From an uncultured Clostridia bacterium (lineage in GTDB: Bacteria; Bacillota; Clostridia; Oscillospirales; Ruminococcaceae), in contig CAMNXF010000003.1 in assembly GCA_946567425.1 (NCBI GenBank), positions 1-64,000 on the forward strand: a stretch of DNA of 64,000 nt, in the 5' to 3' direction. Shown piece by piece: positions 1 through 8,322 of the stretch (the stretch's first letter is position 1; the number at the start of each line of letters is the position of its first letter). Under the pieces are notes generated by a model. That model searched no databases. It was not told where the DNA came from and saw only the letters and a list, made by a program, of their open reading frames with translations. The translations under genes were made by a program, and so were the position numbers.

Positions 1-305
1 TGCGGGAGGTACATAAATCTTAATTCTCCGTTAGCGACATCGCGATAATGACAGGTATGTTTATTCTAGTGAATGTGCTTCGGAGCTTGTTGGCGGCCGC
101 ATATAATCCATAACTCGCACAGGCGCAAGCGCACCGAACGAAAATCTTGTACGTCCGCAAGGCTTTTTGCGTATTACGTGAAACGCCGACAAATGGATTT
201 TCCGTTTAAACAAAATATATGTTATCATTCCCCAATAAACGTTTATTTGTTTTAACCCGAAAATTTCAAGTTTTTCTTAGCGGAAACCGTCCTTTGAATA
301 ATTAT
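1..305. other. Left-edge region without a recognised gene
   Basis: No convincing coding sequence was seen here. The only open frame is short, rich in Arg and Cys, and has no ribosome binding site. The stretch is AT-rich around positions 195-290. It may hold the upstream region of a gene beyond the window, but I could not identify a clear promoter. Confidence 0.4.
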
Positions 306-332
306 TGCCGCCTAGATTGCTTAGCAGGCGGC
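306..332 (-). terminator. Probable terminator of the sigma/anti-sigma-like pair
   Basis: Read on the minus strand, this is a GCCGCCT...AGGCGGC hairpin with a loop of about 12 nt, followed by an A/T-rich run. It lies just after the stop codon of the 349-834 gene. The T-run is interrupted, so terminator strength is uncertain. Confidence 0.6.
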
Positions 333-348
333 ATCATTGAAATTATTG

Positions 349-834
349 TTACTCGTCGCTATTAGCACTTTTTCCGCTGTATCCCCTCACCCAGTATGAA
401 AGTTCGCCATTAAACTCGCCAAGCAGTACTTCGCGGTCAGCAGAACCTTTCAACCCGTACATATCGACAAATCTGCCGTCGGGGTCGTATTTCACATAAA
501 AGCTGCCTATAAATTCGCCTTTAAGCTGCGCGGACGGCTCGGGCAGACCGAACGTCACGCGGATATCGCCCGTGTGAAAGCCCTCTTGGCAATACCCCGC
601 GCCGTCAATCTCAACGAGAACCATAGGCGGCACTTGGTCGTCGCTAGTCATATTCGCAAGGACAACGTTATACAGCGCCGCAACCCCTCCGAACACCAAC
701 GCAAGCGCCGCCGCTGCCTCTACCGCAAGCTTGACAATCCCGACAAAGCGCCGCTTTTTAAGCACCGCCGCCGAGCGATCTATCAGCGCGTCATCAATAT
801 ATGAAATGCCCTCAAAGATGTTTTCGGAATTCAT
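349..834 (-). CDS. Membrane protein, possible anti-sigma partner of the ECF sigma factor
   Basis: A 161-residue protein. It has a short cytoplasmic N-terminus of about 30 residues, one hydrophobic segment (about residues 33-60, rich in Ala/Val/Leu), then an extracytoplasmic domain ending in a charged tail. Its start codon overlaps the stop of the upstream ECF sigma gene in an ATGA arrangement, so the two are translationally coupled. That layout is typical of sigma/anti-sigma pairs, but I see no zinc-binding anti-sigma HxxxCxxC motif. The anti-sigma role is inferred from context only. A substrate or effector protein for the sigma regulon is the alternative. Confidence 0.6.
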   Translation of the reverse strand: MNSENIFEGISYIDDALIDRSAAVLKKRRFVGIVKLAVEAAAALALVFGGVAALYNVVLANMTSDDQVPPMVLVEIDGAGYCQEGFHTGDIRVTFGLPEPSAQLKGEFIGSFYVKYDPDGRFVDMYGLKGSADREVLLGEFNGELSYWVRGYSGKSANSDE

Positions 835-1391
835 ACGTCCACTCCTTTCTCGTATAGCGCGAGTTTCAGCTTCTCGCGCATTCTGAACAGTATCGCGGTT
901 ATCTTGCTTTTTGAAAAGCCGCTCCCGCGCGATATTTCCGCAATAGTTTTACAATAAAAATACCTTTCGGTAAATACCGCTGCGTTGACCTCGGTCTGCT
1001 CTTTCAGGAACGCGCTTATCGTCTCGCCGATAAGCTGCGCGTCTATCAGCTTGTCCGCGAAATCTCCAGTCGGAACGCAGTCCGCAAGCTCCGACAGCAG
1101 AACCTCCGTTTCACCGCCGCCGCGTTTCTGCCGCCGTCGGGATTTCAGCCGCGTAAGCGCCTGATTGCGTGTTATTCTCGCAAGATATGCCGCAAGCGAA
1201 TCGGGGCGCTCGGGCGGTATCGCGTTCCAAGCCGCGTACAGCGCGTCGTTAAGGCACTCTTCCGCATCCTCGCGGCAGCCGAGAATATTTGCCGCCACAC
1301 ATCGGCAGAAGCCGCCGTATCTTCGTTCGCTCTCCGCGAGTGCGCGTTCGTTGCGCTGCCAATACAGTTCTATTATCTCCTTTTCGGTCAT
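831..1391 (-). CDS. RNA polymerase sigma factor, ECF (sigma-70) family
   Basis: A 186-residue protein of normal ECF length. Residues of about 10-80 match sigma region 2, including the acidic DAEECLNDAL stretch and the aromatic/Trp part AAWNAI. Residues of about 125-175 match the region 4 helix-turn-helix (TIAEISRGSGFSKSKI). A basic linker (RLKSRRRQKRGG) lies between them. The factor would direct RNA polymerase to a small stress or envelope regulon. It overlaps the downstream membrane protein gene by 4 nt. Upstream, the minus strand carries a CGTCTA-like motif resembling an ECF -10, but I found no matching -35, so autoregulation is unproven. Confidence 0.9.
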   Translation of the reverse strand: MTEKEIIELYWQRNERALAESERRYGGFCRCVAANILGCREDAEECLNDALYAAWNAIPPERPDSLAAYLARITRNQALTRLKSRRRQKRGGGETEVLLSELADCVPTGDFADKLIDAQLIGETISAFLKEQTEVNAAVFTERYFYCKTIAEISRGSGFSKSKITAILFRMREKLKLALYEKGVDV

Positions 1392-1463
1392 CGGTTCACC
1401 CCTTTAAAAAAGCCGTTCACTTATATAGTAGACGTTTTACTCTCTTTGATTGCGCTTAAACGA

Positions 1464-1492
1464 AAAAAAGACCGCGTAAAGCAGTCTTTTTA
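1464..1492 (-). terminator. Intrinsic terminator
   Basis: On the minus strand the sequence is AAAAGACTGC, a TTTA-type loop, then GCGGTCTTTTTTT: a stem of about 9 bp followed by a T-run. It overlaps the stop codon of the small membrane protein gene and separates it from the sigma operon. Confidence 0.85.
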
Positions 1493-1945
1493 TAAATTCG
1501 CCGTAATCTCCGCAAAGACCTCGACCATTTTCACCGCCGCGAACACTGCCGACGGAATAAATATCACGCTTCCCAACACCATGGTAAGCAGCGCGTTGCC
1601 GTCAATCGCCAAACGGTTCAGGCGGCAGTACAACAGCTTTATCTCCTTTTCGGGAACATACAACCTCCCCCGCATTACCATTTCACACGGAAACATATTC
1701 AGCACTTCCCTGTCGCCTATCCTGTACACCGCACACGGAAACCGCCGCTCCTCGTTGAACCTCACGAACACCGCCGTCGTTCTCTTTGAAAATGCGAGCA
1801 TCACCGGACACACCGCGAAAAAACAGCCAATAAGCACTATAAATATCCCGACGATGCCCATGCCCAGCACCGCGATATCGCCCCAGCCGAATCCCAGACA
1901 GAGCATGAGCACTATTATCAATGCCGCACCTATTACAATATCCAT
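1490..1945 (-). CDS. Small membrane protein, function unknown
   Basis: About 151 residues. The start is placed at the ATG at 1945 because AGGGGGAGA lies directly upstream; a longer frame begins 24 nt earlier without a binding site. Two hydrophobic segments lie near the N-terminus (roughly residues 2-22 and 26-50). A soluble region with many Arg residues follows, then a C-terminal hydrophobic segment. I do not recognise the family. It sits downstream of the ABC-2 permeases, separated by a family A element. It might belong to that operon, but the evidence is only direction and proximity. Confidence 0.65.
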   Translation of the reverse strand: MDIVIGAALIIVLMLCLGFGWGDIAVLGMGIVGIFIVLIGCFFAVCPVMLAFSKRTTAVFVRFNEERRFPCAVYRIGDREVLNMFPCEMVMRGRLYVPEKEIKLLYCRLNRLAIDGNALLTMVLGSVIFIPSAVFAAVKMVEVFAEITANL

Positions 1946-1996
1946 AGTTCTCCCCCTGTTTGTCGACAAAGATTTTTGTTTTCTTCCCTAAATGTC
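1946..1996 (-). repeat. Tandem SD-bearing module (family C)
   Basis: Two tandem versions of the same short unit occur here. Read on the minus strand each has the form GTCGACA, an A/T spacer, then AGGGRAGAA. The second copy supplies the Shine-Dalgarno sequence of the 1490-1945 gene. Similar units occur near 3737, 4781, 13630-13683, 19372-19430 and 38795, next to family A elements. Confidence 0.55.
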
Positions 1997-2020
1997 GACG
2001 ATTGGCTGTTTATTTAAAAA

Positions 2021-2130
2021 CGCTCCGCGCACCGGGCGGCTTTCGCCGCCCTAGCCGAGCTATCTTGCTCCGTTCCGCTCGGTTCGCTCTCTCCACCTCA
2101 CAAGTCAGCTCGCTTGGCTGCGTATTTTGT
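2021..2130 (-). repeat. Family A structured intergenic element, copy 1
   Basis: It carries the shared block CGCTCCGCGCACCG and a hairpin GGGCGG-CGAAAG-CCGCCC when read on the transcribed strand. Arms GAGCTATCTTG and CAAGTCAGCTC pair with two mismatches. It lies directly upstream of the small membrane protein and its family C module. Sense orientation relative to the downstream gene. Confidence 0.85.
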
Positions 2131-2218
2131 TTGTTGCTCTTGGAAACAGTTTAAAGCTGCGCTTTAGTTTGTGGCTTTTGAATATAGAATTTCTCCCTTA
2201 ATCATATCATATATTCAC

Positions 2219-2893
2219 TCAAATGTCAACATTTACCGCCCGTTTCCCCATGACCCAACTTGCAGCGACCACCGCCGCAGTCAGTGCGGGAAGTCCCGCA
2301 TAGCAGATTATCCGCAGCGCCGCCGTTCCGATATCTCCCATGAATATCATAAACGTAAGCCAAATCATCGCCGCTGCGAGAAGTACCATAAAGCCGATAT
2401 ACACTGCCGTAGTCGACTTTGCGCCAAAGCAGTAGCCGAGCGTGAACGTCGGCAAAAGCGCGATCGCCTGCACCATACACATACACAGCGGCAGCGCGAG
2501 CATAGGCTCGAGCGGTATGCCGAAGATCACCGCCAGAACTGCGTTCATAACAAGCGACATCAGCGTGAGCAGACCGAGCACCACGCCCATAGCCGAGAAT
2601 TTCGCACCGACTATTTTGCCGCCCGTCAGCGGCATTGTGCGCTGCATTTTCGACCAGCCGCTGCGTTCGTCATAGCCGAGAGTGTTCACCATGAACGACG
2701 AACAGAGCGTTATCGAGATATAGTTGGCGAAACCGTACACAAAAACGGAGATTTCGACGGGAGGGATTGCTTCTTCGACCGCCATTCCACCGCCCATCAG
2801 CATAAGCATTGCCGTGGGCAGCAACATTATAGCCAGAGCGCCGAATATCTGAAACCTCACTCCGTAAAGATCCTTAAGCACCAAACCTTTCAT
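2219..2893 (-). CDS. ABC-2 type transporter permease
   Basis: About 224 residues with six predicted hydrophobic segments spread over the whole length and almost no soluble domain, as in ABC-2 permeases. The ATG at 2893 overlaps the stop of the preceding permease (TGATG), which indicates translational coupling; a TTG two codons earlier is the alternative start. With the adjacent permease and the upstream ATPase it would form one exporter. The substrate cannot be read from sequence. YtrA-controlled systems of this type often relate to cell-envelope stress or peptide antibiotics (family knowledge). Confidence 0.8.
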   Translation of the reverse strand: MKGLVLKDLYGVRFQIFGALAIMLLPTAMLMLMGGGMAVEEAIPPVEISVFVYGFANYISITLCSSFMVNTLGYDERSGWSKMQRTMPLTGGKIVGAKFSAMGVVLGLLTLMSLVMNAVLAVIFGIPLEPMLALPLCMCMVQAIALLPTFTLGYCFGAKSTTAVYIGFMVLLAAAMIWLTFMIFMGDIGTAALRIICYAGLPALTAAVVAASWVMGKRAVNVDI

Positions 2894-3585
2894 CAGCAAA
2901 CGTCCCCTTTCTTAACCCTTTCCAGCAGAACGAAGTAGAATATTACATACAGCGCCGTCGAGATACCGAGCAGGATAAGCAGCAGCCACCCGTTTGAAAG
3001 CAGCGTGATAAAGCCGCTTAAAAGGCTCTCCGTTTCCTCGGTTAACACGTTACAGAGCACCATTATAGGCAACACAAGACCGAACCCGAACACCAATCCC
3101 ACTACAAGCCCCGCCTTTTCGGCGCTCTTAAAGTCGATAACAAAAGGATTGACTATCCATTCTATCGAACCGCACGACGACGCCAGCACCATTATTATCT
3201 TCACCGTTTCAAGCGTAAAAAATCTCCTGTCGAACACGCTCATCACAAGCTGCATTATTATGCACATTACCAGACCTATCCCGATGGTGATGACGTTTTT
3301 CAGCAGCTCCGATGTCACAAACATATTCCTCGATATACCGCCCGCGAGCGTTATATCCGTAAATCTGCACTTGATATTCGCCTCAAGATTTCGTCCGAGC
3401 CACTCCATTATTATCGCAAGCACCACAAGCTGCAAGCCTATAAACAGCGTTGCCACAACGCCCTCGTTGTTCGGCACCAAGCTCACAAAGAACGCGCAGA
3501 ACGCCGTGCCCAGTACGGCGGTTATCCCCGCCGCGATAAACCATTTCTTGTTAAGCAAAAAATTGCCGTATAATATACCTTTCAT
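2893..3585 (-). CDS. ABC-2 type transporter permease
   Basis: A 230-residue, six-segment integral membrane protein. The start is supported by AAGGGG five bases upstream of the ATG. It is weakly similar in layout to the next permease, so the exporter may be a heterodimer of two membrane subunits. A family A element separates it from the upstream ATPase gene. That is unusual inside an operon and could modulate relative expression of ATPase and permeases. Confidence 0.8.
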   Translation of the reverse strand: MKGILYGNFLLNKKWFIAAGITAVLGTAFCAFFVSLVPNNEGVVATLFIGLQLVVLAIIMEWLGRNLEANIKCRFTDITLAGGISRNMFVTSELLKNVITIGIGLVMCIIMQLVMSVFDRRFFTLETVKIIMVLASSCGSIEWIVNPFVIDFKSAEKAGLVVGLVFGFGLVLPIMVLCNVLTEETESLLSGFITLLSNGWLLLILLGISTALYVIFYFVLLERVKKGDVC

Positions 3586-3604
3586 AATTACCCCTTATCT
3601 GAAA

Positions 3605-3705
3605 GCGCTCCGCGCACCGGGCGGCATAGCCGCCCTAGCCGAGCAGCATTACCTGAGCTCCACTGCGGCAATACTGCTCGCTTGCGCTACGCTTAGCTGC
3701 ACCTT
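3605..3705 (-). repeat. Family A structured intergenic element, copy 2
   Basis: It carries GCGCTCCGCGCACCG and the P3 hairpin GGGCGGC-TAT-GCCGCCC. The long arm differs from other copies: GAGCAGCATTACC pairs with GGCAATACTGCTC. The change on one side is matched by a change on the other. Located between the ATPase and permease genes, in sense orientation. Confidence 0.85.
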
Positions 3706-3772
3706 TTGTTTTTTGCTCTTAACCATAGAATTTCTCCCCTGAATGCCGACGATCTTTACACGCCTTTACCGC

Positions 3773-4612
3773 CTATTCCTTAACATAGAACACCATAATT
3801 TCCTCGATAGTCGGCGCGTCCGCGGGGATATCGGGGTATTTATGCGCGTTCGTCGTCAATACCTCATTCTGAAATCTTCCTTTGCGCACTCCGATAATAT
3901 CCGCCTTGTCGATACGCATAAGCTGCTCGTCGGTGCACTTGAGTATTCTGTGACGCTCCATCATCTCGTTGCGCTCCTCGGTGAACATTATCTCGCCCTT
4001 GTGGATAAAGCAGATATAGTCCGCGATATGCTCCAGATCGCTCGTGATATGCGTCGAAATAAGTATCGAATGACTTTCGTCCTGCATAAACTCCAAGAAA
4101 ATATCCAGAATCTCCGCGCGCATCACGGGATCGAGACCGCTCGTCGGCTCATCGAGTATCAGCAGCTGCGTATCATGCGATAGTGCCGCCGCTATCGACA
4201 GCCGCATAACCATACCGCGCGAGAAGCTCTTGAACCGCTTGTCAAGCGGCAGCTCAAACTTCGTCATATACCCGAAAAAGCGCTCGCTGCGCCACGTCTT
4301 GTAGATACCGCGCATCACCTTGTCAAGCTGCCTTACCGTAAGGTTTTCGGGGAACGACAGTCCGTCAAACACCACCCCGATTTTCTCCTTTGTCGCAGGA
4401 GACAGCTCGTGGGCGTTCTCGCCGAGCACCGTAATGCTCCCCTCGCCCCTTTTCAGCAGCCCGAGTATCGCCTTTATCGTCGTTGATTTGCCCGCGCCGT
4501 TCTCACCGATAAAGCCCACCACCGAACCGCACGGCACGTTGAACGATACGTTCTTCAGGCTAAACTGCGGATATGTCCGCGTTATATTCTTCACTTCAAT
4601 ACAATTTTCCAT
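3773..4612 (-). CDS. ABC transporter ATP-binding protein
   Basis: 279 residues. Walker A is GENGAGKST near residue 36, the signature region reads FSRGMVMRLS, and Walker B is LLILDEPTSGLD, followed by the H-loop STH. The signature has SRGM where SGGQ is usual, a variation common in this YtrB/BcrA-like subgroup. The C-terminal 70 residues are an accessory region that may contact the permeases. An AGGAGAT site precedes the ATG. It energises the two ABC-2 permeases encoded downstream and lies in the operon headed by a GntR regulator. Confidence 0.92.
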   Translation of the reverse strand: MENCIEVKNITRTYPQFSLKNVSFNVPCGSVVGFIGENGAGKSTTIKAILGLLKRGEGSITVLGENAHELSPATKEKIGVVFDGLSFPENLTVRQLDKVMRGIYKTWRSERFFGYMTKFELPLDKRFKSFSRGMVMRLSIAAALSHDTQLLILDEPTSGLDPVMRAEILDIFLEFMQDESHSILISTHITSDLEHIADYICFIHKGEIMFTEERNEMMERHRILKCTDEQLMRIDKADIIGVRKGRFQNEVLTTNAHKYPDIPADAPTIEEIMVFYVKE

Positions 4613-4628
4613 AATATCTCCTATCTAA

Positions 4629-4745
4629 AACGCTCCGCGCACCGAGCGACATAGCCGCCCTAGCCGAGTTACCTTGCTCCGTTCCGTTTGCTTCGCTCTC
4701 TCCACTTCACAAGGTAACTCGCTTGCGCTCCGCTTCGATGCGTGT
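4629..4745 (-). repeat. Family A structured intergenic element, copy 3
   Basis: Shared block ACGCTCCGCGCACCG. Long arms GAGTTACCTTG and CAAGGTAACTC pair perfectly, with CTTGCGCTCCGCTTCG at the far side. It begins about 15 nt upstream of the ATPase start codon, in sense orientation. A family C module follows at about 4781-4800. Confidence 0.88.
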
Positions 4746-4794
4746 TTTGCTTGTTGCTCCCGGCTATTGAAATTCTTCCCTGTTTGTTGACGGA

Positions 4795-4992
4795 AGACAA
4801 TTGCGCTTATTCGGCAGTGCGGCTCAGGAGCGGTTTGCCCGCCACCCCTATTCTCCATTTAACCGCAACGCTGCTGCCAACCAACCGGGGCGGACGTGCA
4901 AACCGCTGTCGGCGGGGCACTCGCAGCCGCCCCGCTGCGCGGCACAAATTTAAACGCACCTGCTCCCGTTAAGGCGACTGCTCGCGCCCCGC
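4795..4992 (-). repeat. Family B GC-rich element, copy 1
   Basis: Shares GGGGCGCGAG and the block GCGGTTTGCACGTCCGCCCC with the element at 15380-15581. It starts immediately after the stop codon of the GntR gene. Internal complementary stretches (AAACCGCT and AGCGGTTT) suggest a long hairpin. Confidence 0.65.
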
Positions 4993-5364
4993 CTATTCGC
5001 CGTAAAACATCGCGAGAATTTCCGTGAGCTCCTCTTTTGTAACGCCGCTCTGGCGCGCGATATCGGCGGCCTTGCCGAGATGTTCCTCGATCTCGCGGAG
5101 ATTATTCTCGCGCATCATCTCGGGATCGGCAGCCGAAACAAAGCTCCCGCGCCCCGTAAACGACTGGATAAATCCCTCGCTCTCCAGTATCTCATACGCG
5201 CGTTTGGTCGTGATAACGCTCACGCGCAAGTCCTGCGCGAGCGCTCTCATGGACGGCAGCGCATCGCCCTCGTGCAGCTCGCCGCCGAGTATCAGACCCT
5301 TGACCTGCGCGGCGATCTGCTCATAGATAGGCACGCCGCCCGAATTTGTGATTATAATATTCAT
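4993..5364 (-). CDS. GntR-family transcriptional regulator, YtrA subfamily
   Basis: About 123 residues when started at the ATG at 5364, which has GAGGGGTAC upstream; a longer frame to 5475 lacks a binding site. Residues of about 8-75 form the GntR winged helix (PIYEQIAAQVKG, then PSMRALAQDLRVS, then the wing GRGSFV). The short helical C-terminal domain of about 45 residues is typical of YtrA, which lacks the large effector domain. It is the first gene of the ABC exporter operon and probably represses it. A 25-bp palindrome overlaps the -10 element of the operon promoter. Confidence 0.92.
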   Translation of the reverse strand: MNIIITNSGGVPIYEQIAAQVKGLILGGELHEGDALPSMRALAQDLRVSVITTKRAYEILESEGFIQSFTGRGSFVSAADPEMMRENNLREIEEHLGKAADIARQSGVTKEELTEILAMFYGE

Positions 5365-5506
5365 AAAGTACCCCTCGGGACGTATGTCCCCCGCCGCTCG
5401 TTCCACTTGGCTGTGCACTTCCGAAGCGAACCTTGCGGCGTTCCTTTGCAAAGATTTACCGGTTTGAGAATACACTTCTTAATACCACAAAGTACAACTT
5501 GTTTTT

Positions 5507-5531
5507 ATTGTGTATATCTCATATATACAAT
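5507..5531. promoter_or_regulatory. Palindromic operator, probable GntR/YtrA site
   Basis: Near-perfect 25-bp palindrome. Outer halves ATTGT...ACAAT and inner TATAT...ATATA flank the centre CTC, with one mismatched pair. It overlaps the -10 element (5529-5534) of the promoter that reads into the GntR gene, a position suited to autorepression. Confidence 0.75.
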
Positions 5532-5557
5532 ATATCACATCAGCACAAATTTGTCAA
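5529..5557 (-). promoter_or_regulatory. Sigma-A promoter of the GntR/ABC operon
   Basis: On the minus strand: TTGACA (5552-5557), a 17-bp spacer and TATATT (5529-5534). It leaves a 5' untranslated region of about 155 nt before the GntR start. Confidence 0.88.
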
Positions 5558-5617
5558 TACCCTTTTTGATTTTTTTTTGAAATTATTTCAGCCGCTGCAA
5601 AAAATAAGGCGGAGGAA

Positions 5618-6205
5618 CTAGTCCTCCGCTTCCAATTCTATCACCTCGTCCGCAAGAGCGGCGCATTCGTCCTTGTCGTGAGTGACGAGCACCACGGTCT
5701 TTCCCGCGGACTTTCTGTGGCAATAAGCCATTACAGTGCGCTTTGTCGTCTCGTCGAGACCCTTAAACGGCTCGTCCAGAAACAACGCGTCATACTCCGC
5801 AAGCAGCGCCCTCACCAGTGCAGTTCGGCGTTTCATTCCGCCCGAAAGCGTCCTAACCGCCTTGTCCGCGCACTCTGCGAGACCCACCTCGGCAAGCTCG
5901 GCGGCTATATGTTCCTTTGTGAACCTCTTGCCCGTCACAAGCCGTATATTTGCGCTTACGGTAAGATTTTCGCACAATCTCTCCTCTTGAAACACCGCGC
6001 TTATCCGCTCCCCGTCGAAGATCACCTCGCCGCTGTCGGGCTTCACAAGCCCCATAAGCACATTCAGCAGCGTGCTTTTGCCGCATCCCGAACGCCCCAG
6101 CACCGCCGTCACCTTTCCCTCCGCGAACTCGCGGGTGAAATTATTCAACACCATATTTTCACCAAAACTTTTTGTGATTTTAACGGCTTTGAGCAACACT
6201 ATCAC
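5618..6205 (-). CDS. ABC transporter ATP-binding protein, NitT/TauT type
   Basis: About 195 residues, short for this family (usually about 240-260). It keeps Walker A (GRSGCGKST), signature (LSGGMKRR), Walker B (FLDEPFKGLD) and the H-loop (VTHD). The missing length is mainly C-terminal, and the Q-loop region is compact. The start is ambiguous: GTG at 6205 or the GTG/TTG two to three codons later, with AAGGGG upstream. It powers the lipoprotein-dependent importer encoded just upstream. A family B element separates it from the permease gene. Confidence 0.9.
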   Translation of the reverse strand: MIVLLKAVKITKSFGENMVLNNFTREFAEGKVTAVLGRSGCGKSTLLNVLMGLVKPDSGEVIFDGERISAVFQEERLCENLTVSANIRLVTGKRFTKEHIAAELAEVGLAECADKAVRTLSGGMKRRTALVRALLAEYDALFLDEPFKGLDETTKRTVMAYCHRKSAGKTVVLVTHDKDECAALADEVIELEAED

Positions 6206-6440
6206 CCCTTCTCCGCAGTATCGCCTGACAGACGCAGCCGCCTCGGGCGGGGCGCGACGGTTTGCCTTAAGGTAAAGTCTGCGTCACCGAACGATCTCTG
6301 CGCGGAGCGCGGCAAGCCGGAGTGCCCCGCCCCCTCAGCTTTGACGAGTGTACCGCTCGGCACAGCCGCTACGGCGCATTTGCATCATTTGGCTACGTTA
6401 TCGGCAGCTGTAATGAGCGGGGCGCGAGGAGAAGCCCCCG
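6206..6440 (+). repeat. Family B GC-rich element, copy 2
   Basis: Contains TCTCTGCGCGGAGCGCGGCA, the reverse complement of a block in the 15380-15581 copy, and ends with GAGCGGGGCGCGAG. It is therefore inserted opposite to the other two relative to transcription. It lies between the permease and ATPase genes. No open frame with a binding site was seen. Confidence 0.55.
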
Positions 6441-7211
6441 TTACATTCGCTCCACTCGTCTCTGCAGCAACGCCATGAGCGCCGTAAACGCTTTTTCGCA
6501 CAGCCAGCTCAGCAATATCACCGTAAGCGTCCACGCGAACAAATCCGCCGTCTCCAGATACACCTTAGCCTCGAACAGCTTTTCGCCAATCGAGCCATCC
6601 GGTATTCCGATAACCTCCGCTGCCGCTCCCGACTTCCAACATAGACCTATCGCCAACCGCGAAGCCGAGCGGAAATACGGCAGCAGCTGCGACAGATACA
6701 CCCCGACGAACCGCCGCCATACGGGTATCCCGAACACCTCGGACATCTCCCTGAGTTTCGGGTCGAGAGCGTCGATTCCTTCCAGCATATTTGAATAAAC
6801 AATCGGCACGCATATCATAAACGACACCAGCACCGACAAGTCCTTAGACCCTATCCATATCAATGCCAGTATCGTGAACGACGCGACGGGTATCGACTTC
6901 ATCACGCTTATCAGCGGCGAAATCAGCGTCCGTACAAACCGCAGCTTACCGGCCGCGAACGCCAGCAAACAGCCGCAGGTCAGCCCGAGCGCGAACCCGA
7001 ACAGTATCCGCGCCGCCGAAAATCCTACGCTCTGCCAAAAATCGCCCGTCGCCACGAGAACGTACAGCTGCTTCACAACGTCAACGGGCGAAACAAGCAA
7101 TATCTTGCTGTTCAGCTTAACAGCGGCAATCTGCCAAACGATCAGCCAGAACAGCATGCTCACGGAGGTGATGAGAATTTTTTTCAGAGCCGCCTTAGCC
7201 CGGGAACTCAT
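6441..7211 (-). CDS. ABC transporter permease, NitT/TauT (SsuC-like) type
   Basis: 256 residues with about six hydrophobic segments. The cytoplasmic coupling region near residues 145-180 reads EGIDALDPKLREMSEVFG, a form of the EAA motif seen in SsuC/TauC/NrtB permeases. It overlaps the 3' end of the lipoprotein gene by 17 nt, so translation is probably coupled; no clear separate binding site is visible. It would carry an anion or small organic substrate delivered by the lipoprotein. Confidence 0.9.
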   Translation of the reverse strand: MSSRAKAALKKILITSVSMLFWLIVWQIAAVKLNSKILLVSPVDVVKQLYVLVATGDFWQSVGFSAARILFGFALGLTCGCLLAFAAGKLRFVRTLISPLISVMKSIPVASFTILALIWIGSKDLSVLVSFMICVPIVYSNMLEGIDALDPKLREMSEVFGIPVWRRFVGVYLSQLLPYFRSASRLAIGLCWKSGAAAEVIGIPDGSIGEKLFEAKVYLETADLFAWTLTVILLSWLCEKAFTALMALLQRRVERM

Positions 7212-8322
7212 ATGCGTAGTAGAAGTCGTCCGTGGGCACCTTTCCGCCTACCGATTTCGCGTCATTGTCGGCGAGCACCTGTAAATAGCCGCCGAGCTTA
7301 GTTTTCATCTCCGCGCCTGTAATGCACACGATATGGCAGCTCGGGAGCGCCTTTTTCGCGACGGCTGCGGGCACGATATCATACTTTTCGATAAGCGCCG
7401 CGCCCTCGTCAATGTTATTGTTGACATAATCAACAGAGCCTTTGTATTCACTGAGGAATTCGTTGACCTGCTCGGGTTGTGCTTCCGCGAACTCCTTGCG
7501 CACGATAACGATACCCGTCAGCAGCGAGCTGTCCACGCCCAGCTTATCCCACTCGTCGTTGAGGTCAAGCGCCACGCGAACACCCTCGTTCTTGCTCTGC
7601 GCGGTCGTCACGAACGGCTGCGGCAGCATTGCCACACTGTTTTCGGTCGCAAGCAGCGACGCGAGACACTCCGCGTGTTCGCTCTTCCACTCGATCGTCA
7701 CGTCCTTTTCGGGATCGATATTGTTGCTCTTGAGGATAAAGTTGAGAGCATATTCGGGTGTCGCGCCCTTCCCCGACGAGAAAATAGTCTTGCCCTTTAA
7801 ATCAGCCGCGGACTGCACTGTCTCGCCGTTCTCGCAGATATACAGAACGCCCAACGTGTTCACCGCAAGCGCCTGAACCTTGCCCTCGGTCTTGTTGTAA
7901 AGCACGCTGCCGAGGTTCGCGGGTACGCACGCGATATCCACCGTACCCTGCACTACCTTCGGCGTAAGCTCGTCGGGAGCGGCGAGTATCTCAAAATTGT
8001 ACTTCTTATCCGCTGCCTCATCGTTGTCGTTCATCAGCTTTGTCATACCCATTGCAGTTGGACCTTTCAGAGCCGCGACCCTCACCGGCGCGCTGTCCGG
8101 CTCGGTATTTTCGGGAACGCTCGAGGGACTGTTCAAGCTTTCATCTGTTGAACTTTCGGGAGCACTGCTTTGGTCCGTTGAACTTCCGCTACTCTCGTTC
8201 GTCGAGTTTTCAGGCGCACTGTTAAACGACGAACCGCCGCTTGTTCCGTTGTCCGAGCAAGCCGCGAACGTAAGGCACATAGCCGCCGCGAGCATTGCCG
8301 CCAATGTTTTTCTGAGTTTCAT
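7195..8322 (-). CDS. ABC transporter substrate-binding lipoprotein, NMT1/NitT-TauT type
   Basis: 375 residues from the ATG at 8322. The signal peptide ends in a lipobox, TFAAC, so the mature protein is lipid-anchored. A Ser/Glu/Asn-rich linker of about 60 residues follows. The binding domain begins at about residue 75 (PVRVAALKGPTAMGM) and has the NMT1-like layout, with GTVDIACVP and the later KGKTIFSSGKGATPEY. An in-frame extension of the reading frame to 8787 overlaps the promoter and leader and is not real. GAGGAAAGG lies upstream of the start, and an ATG three codons earlier is a second possibility. Substrate unknown. Confidence 0.9.
   Translation of the reverse strand: MKLRKTLAAMLAAAMCLTFAACSDNGTSGGSSFNSAPENSTNESSGSSTDQSSAPESSTDESLNSPSSVPENTEPDSAPVRVAALKGPTAMGMTKLMNDNDEAADKKYNFEILAAPDELTPKVVQGTVDIACVPANLGSVLYNKTEGKVQALAVNTLGVLYICENGETVQSAADLKGKTIFSSGKGATPEYALNFILKSNNIDPEKDVTIEWKSEHAECLASLLATENSVAMLPQPFVTTAQSKNEGVRVALDLNDEWDKLGVDSSLLTGIVIVRKEFAEAQPEQVNEFLSEYKGSVDYVNNNIDEGAALIEKYDIVPAAVAKKALPSCHIVCITGAEMKTKLGGYLQVLADNDAKSVGGKVPTDDFYYAYEFPG

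Noticed and set aside
5380-5470. T-box-like AAGTGGAACGAGCG in the GntR leader
   Set aside because: No downstream complement forming the antiterminator and no terminator with a T-run. The match is limited to the short core and the gene has no link to tRNA.
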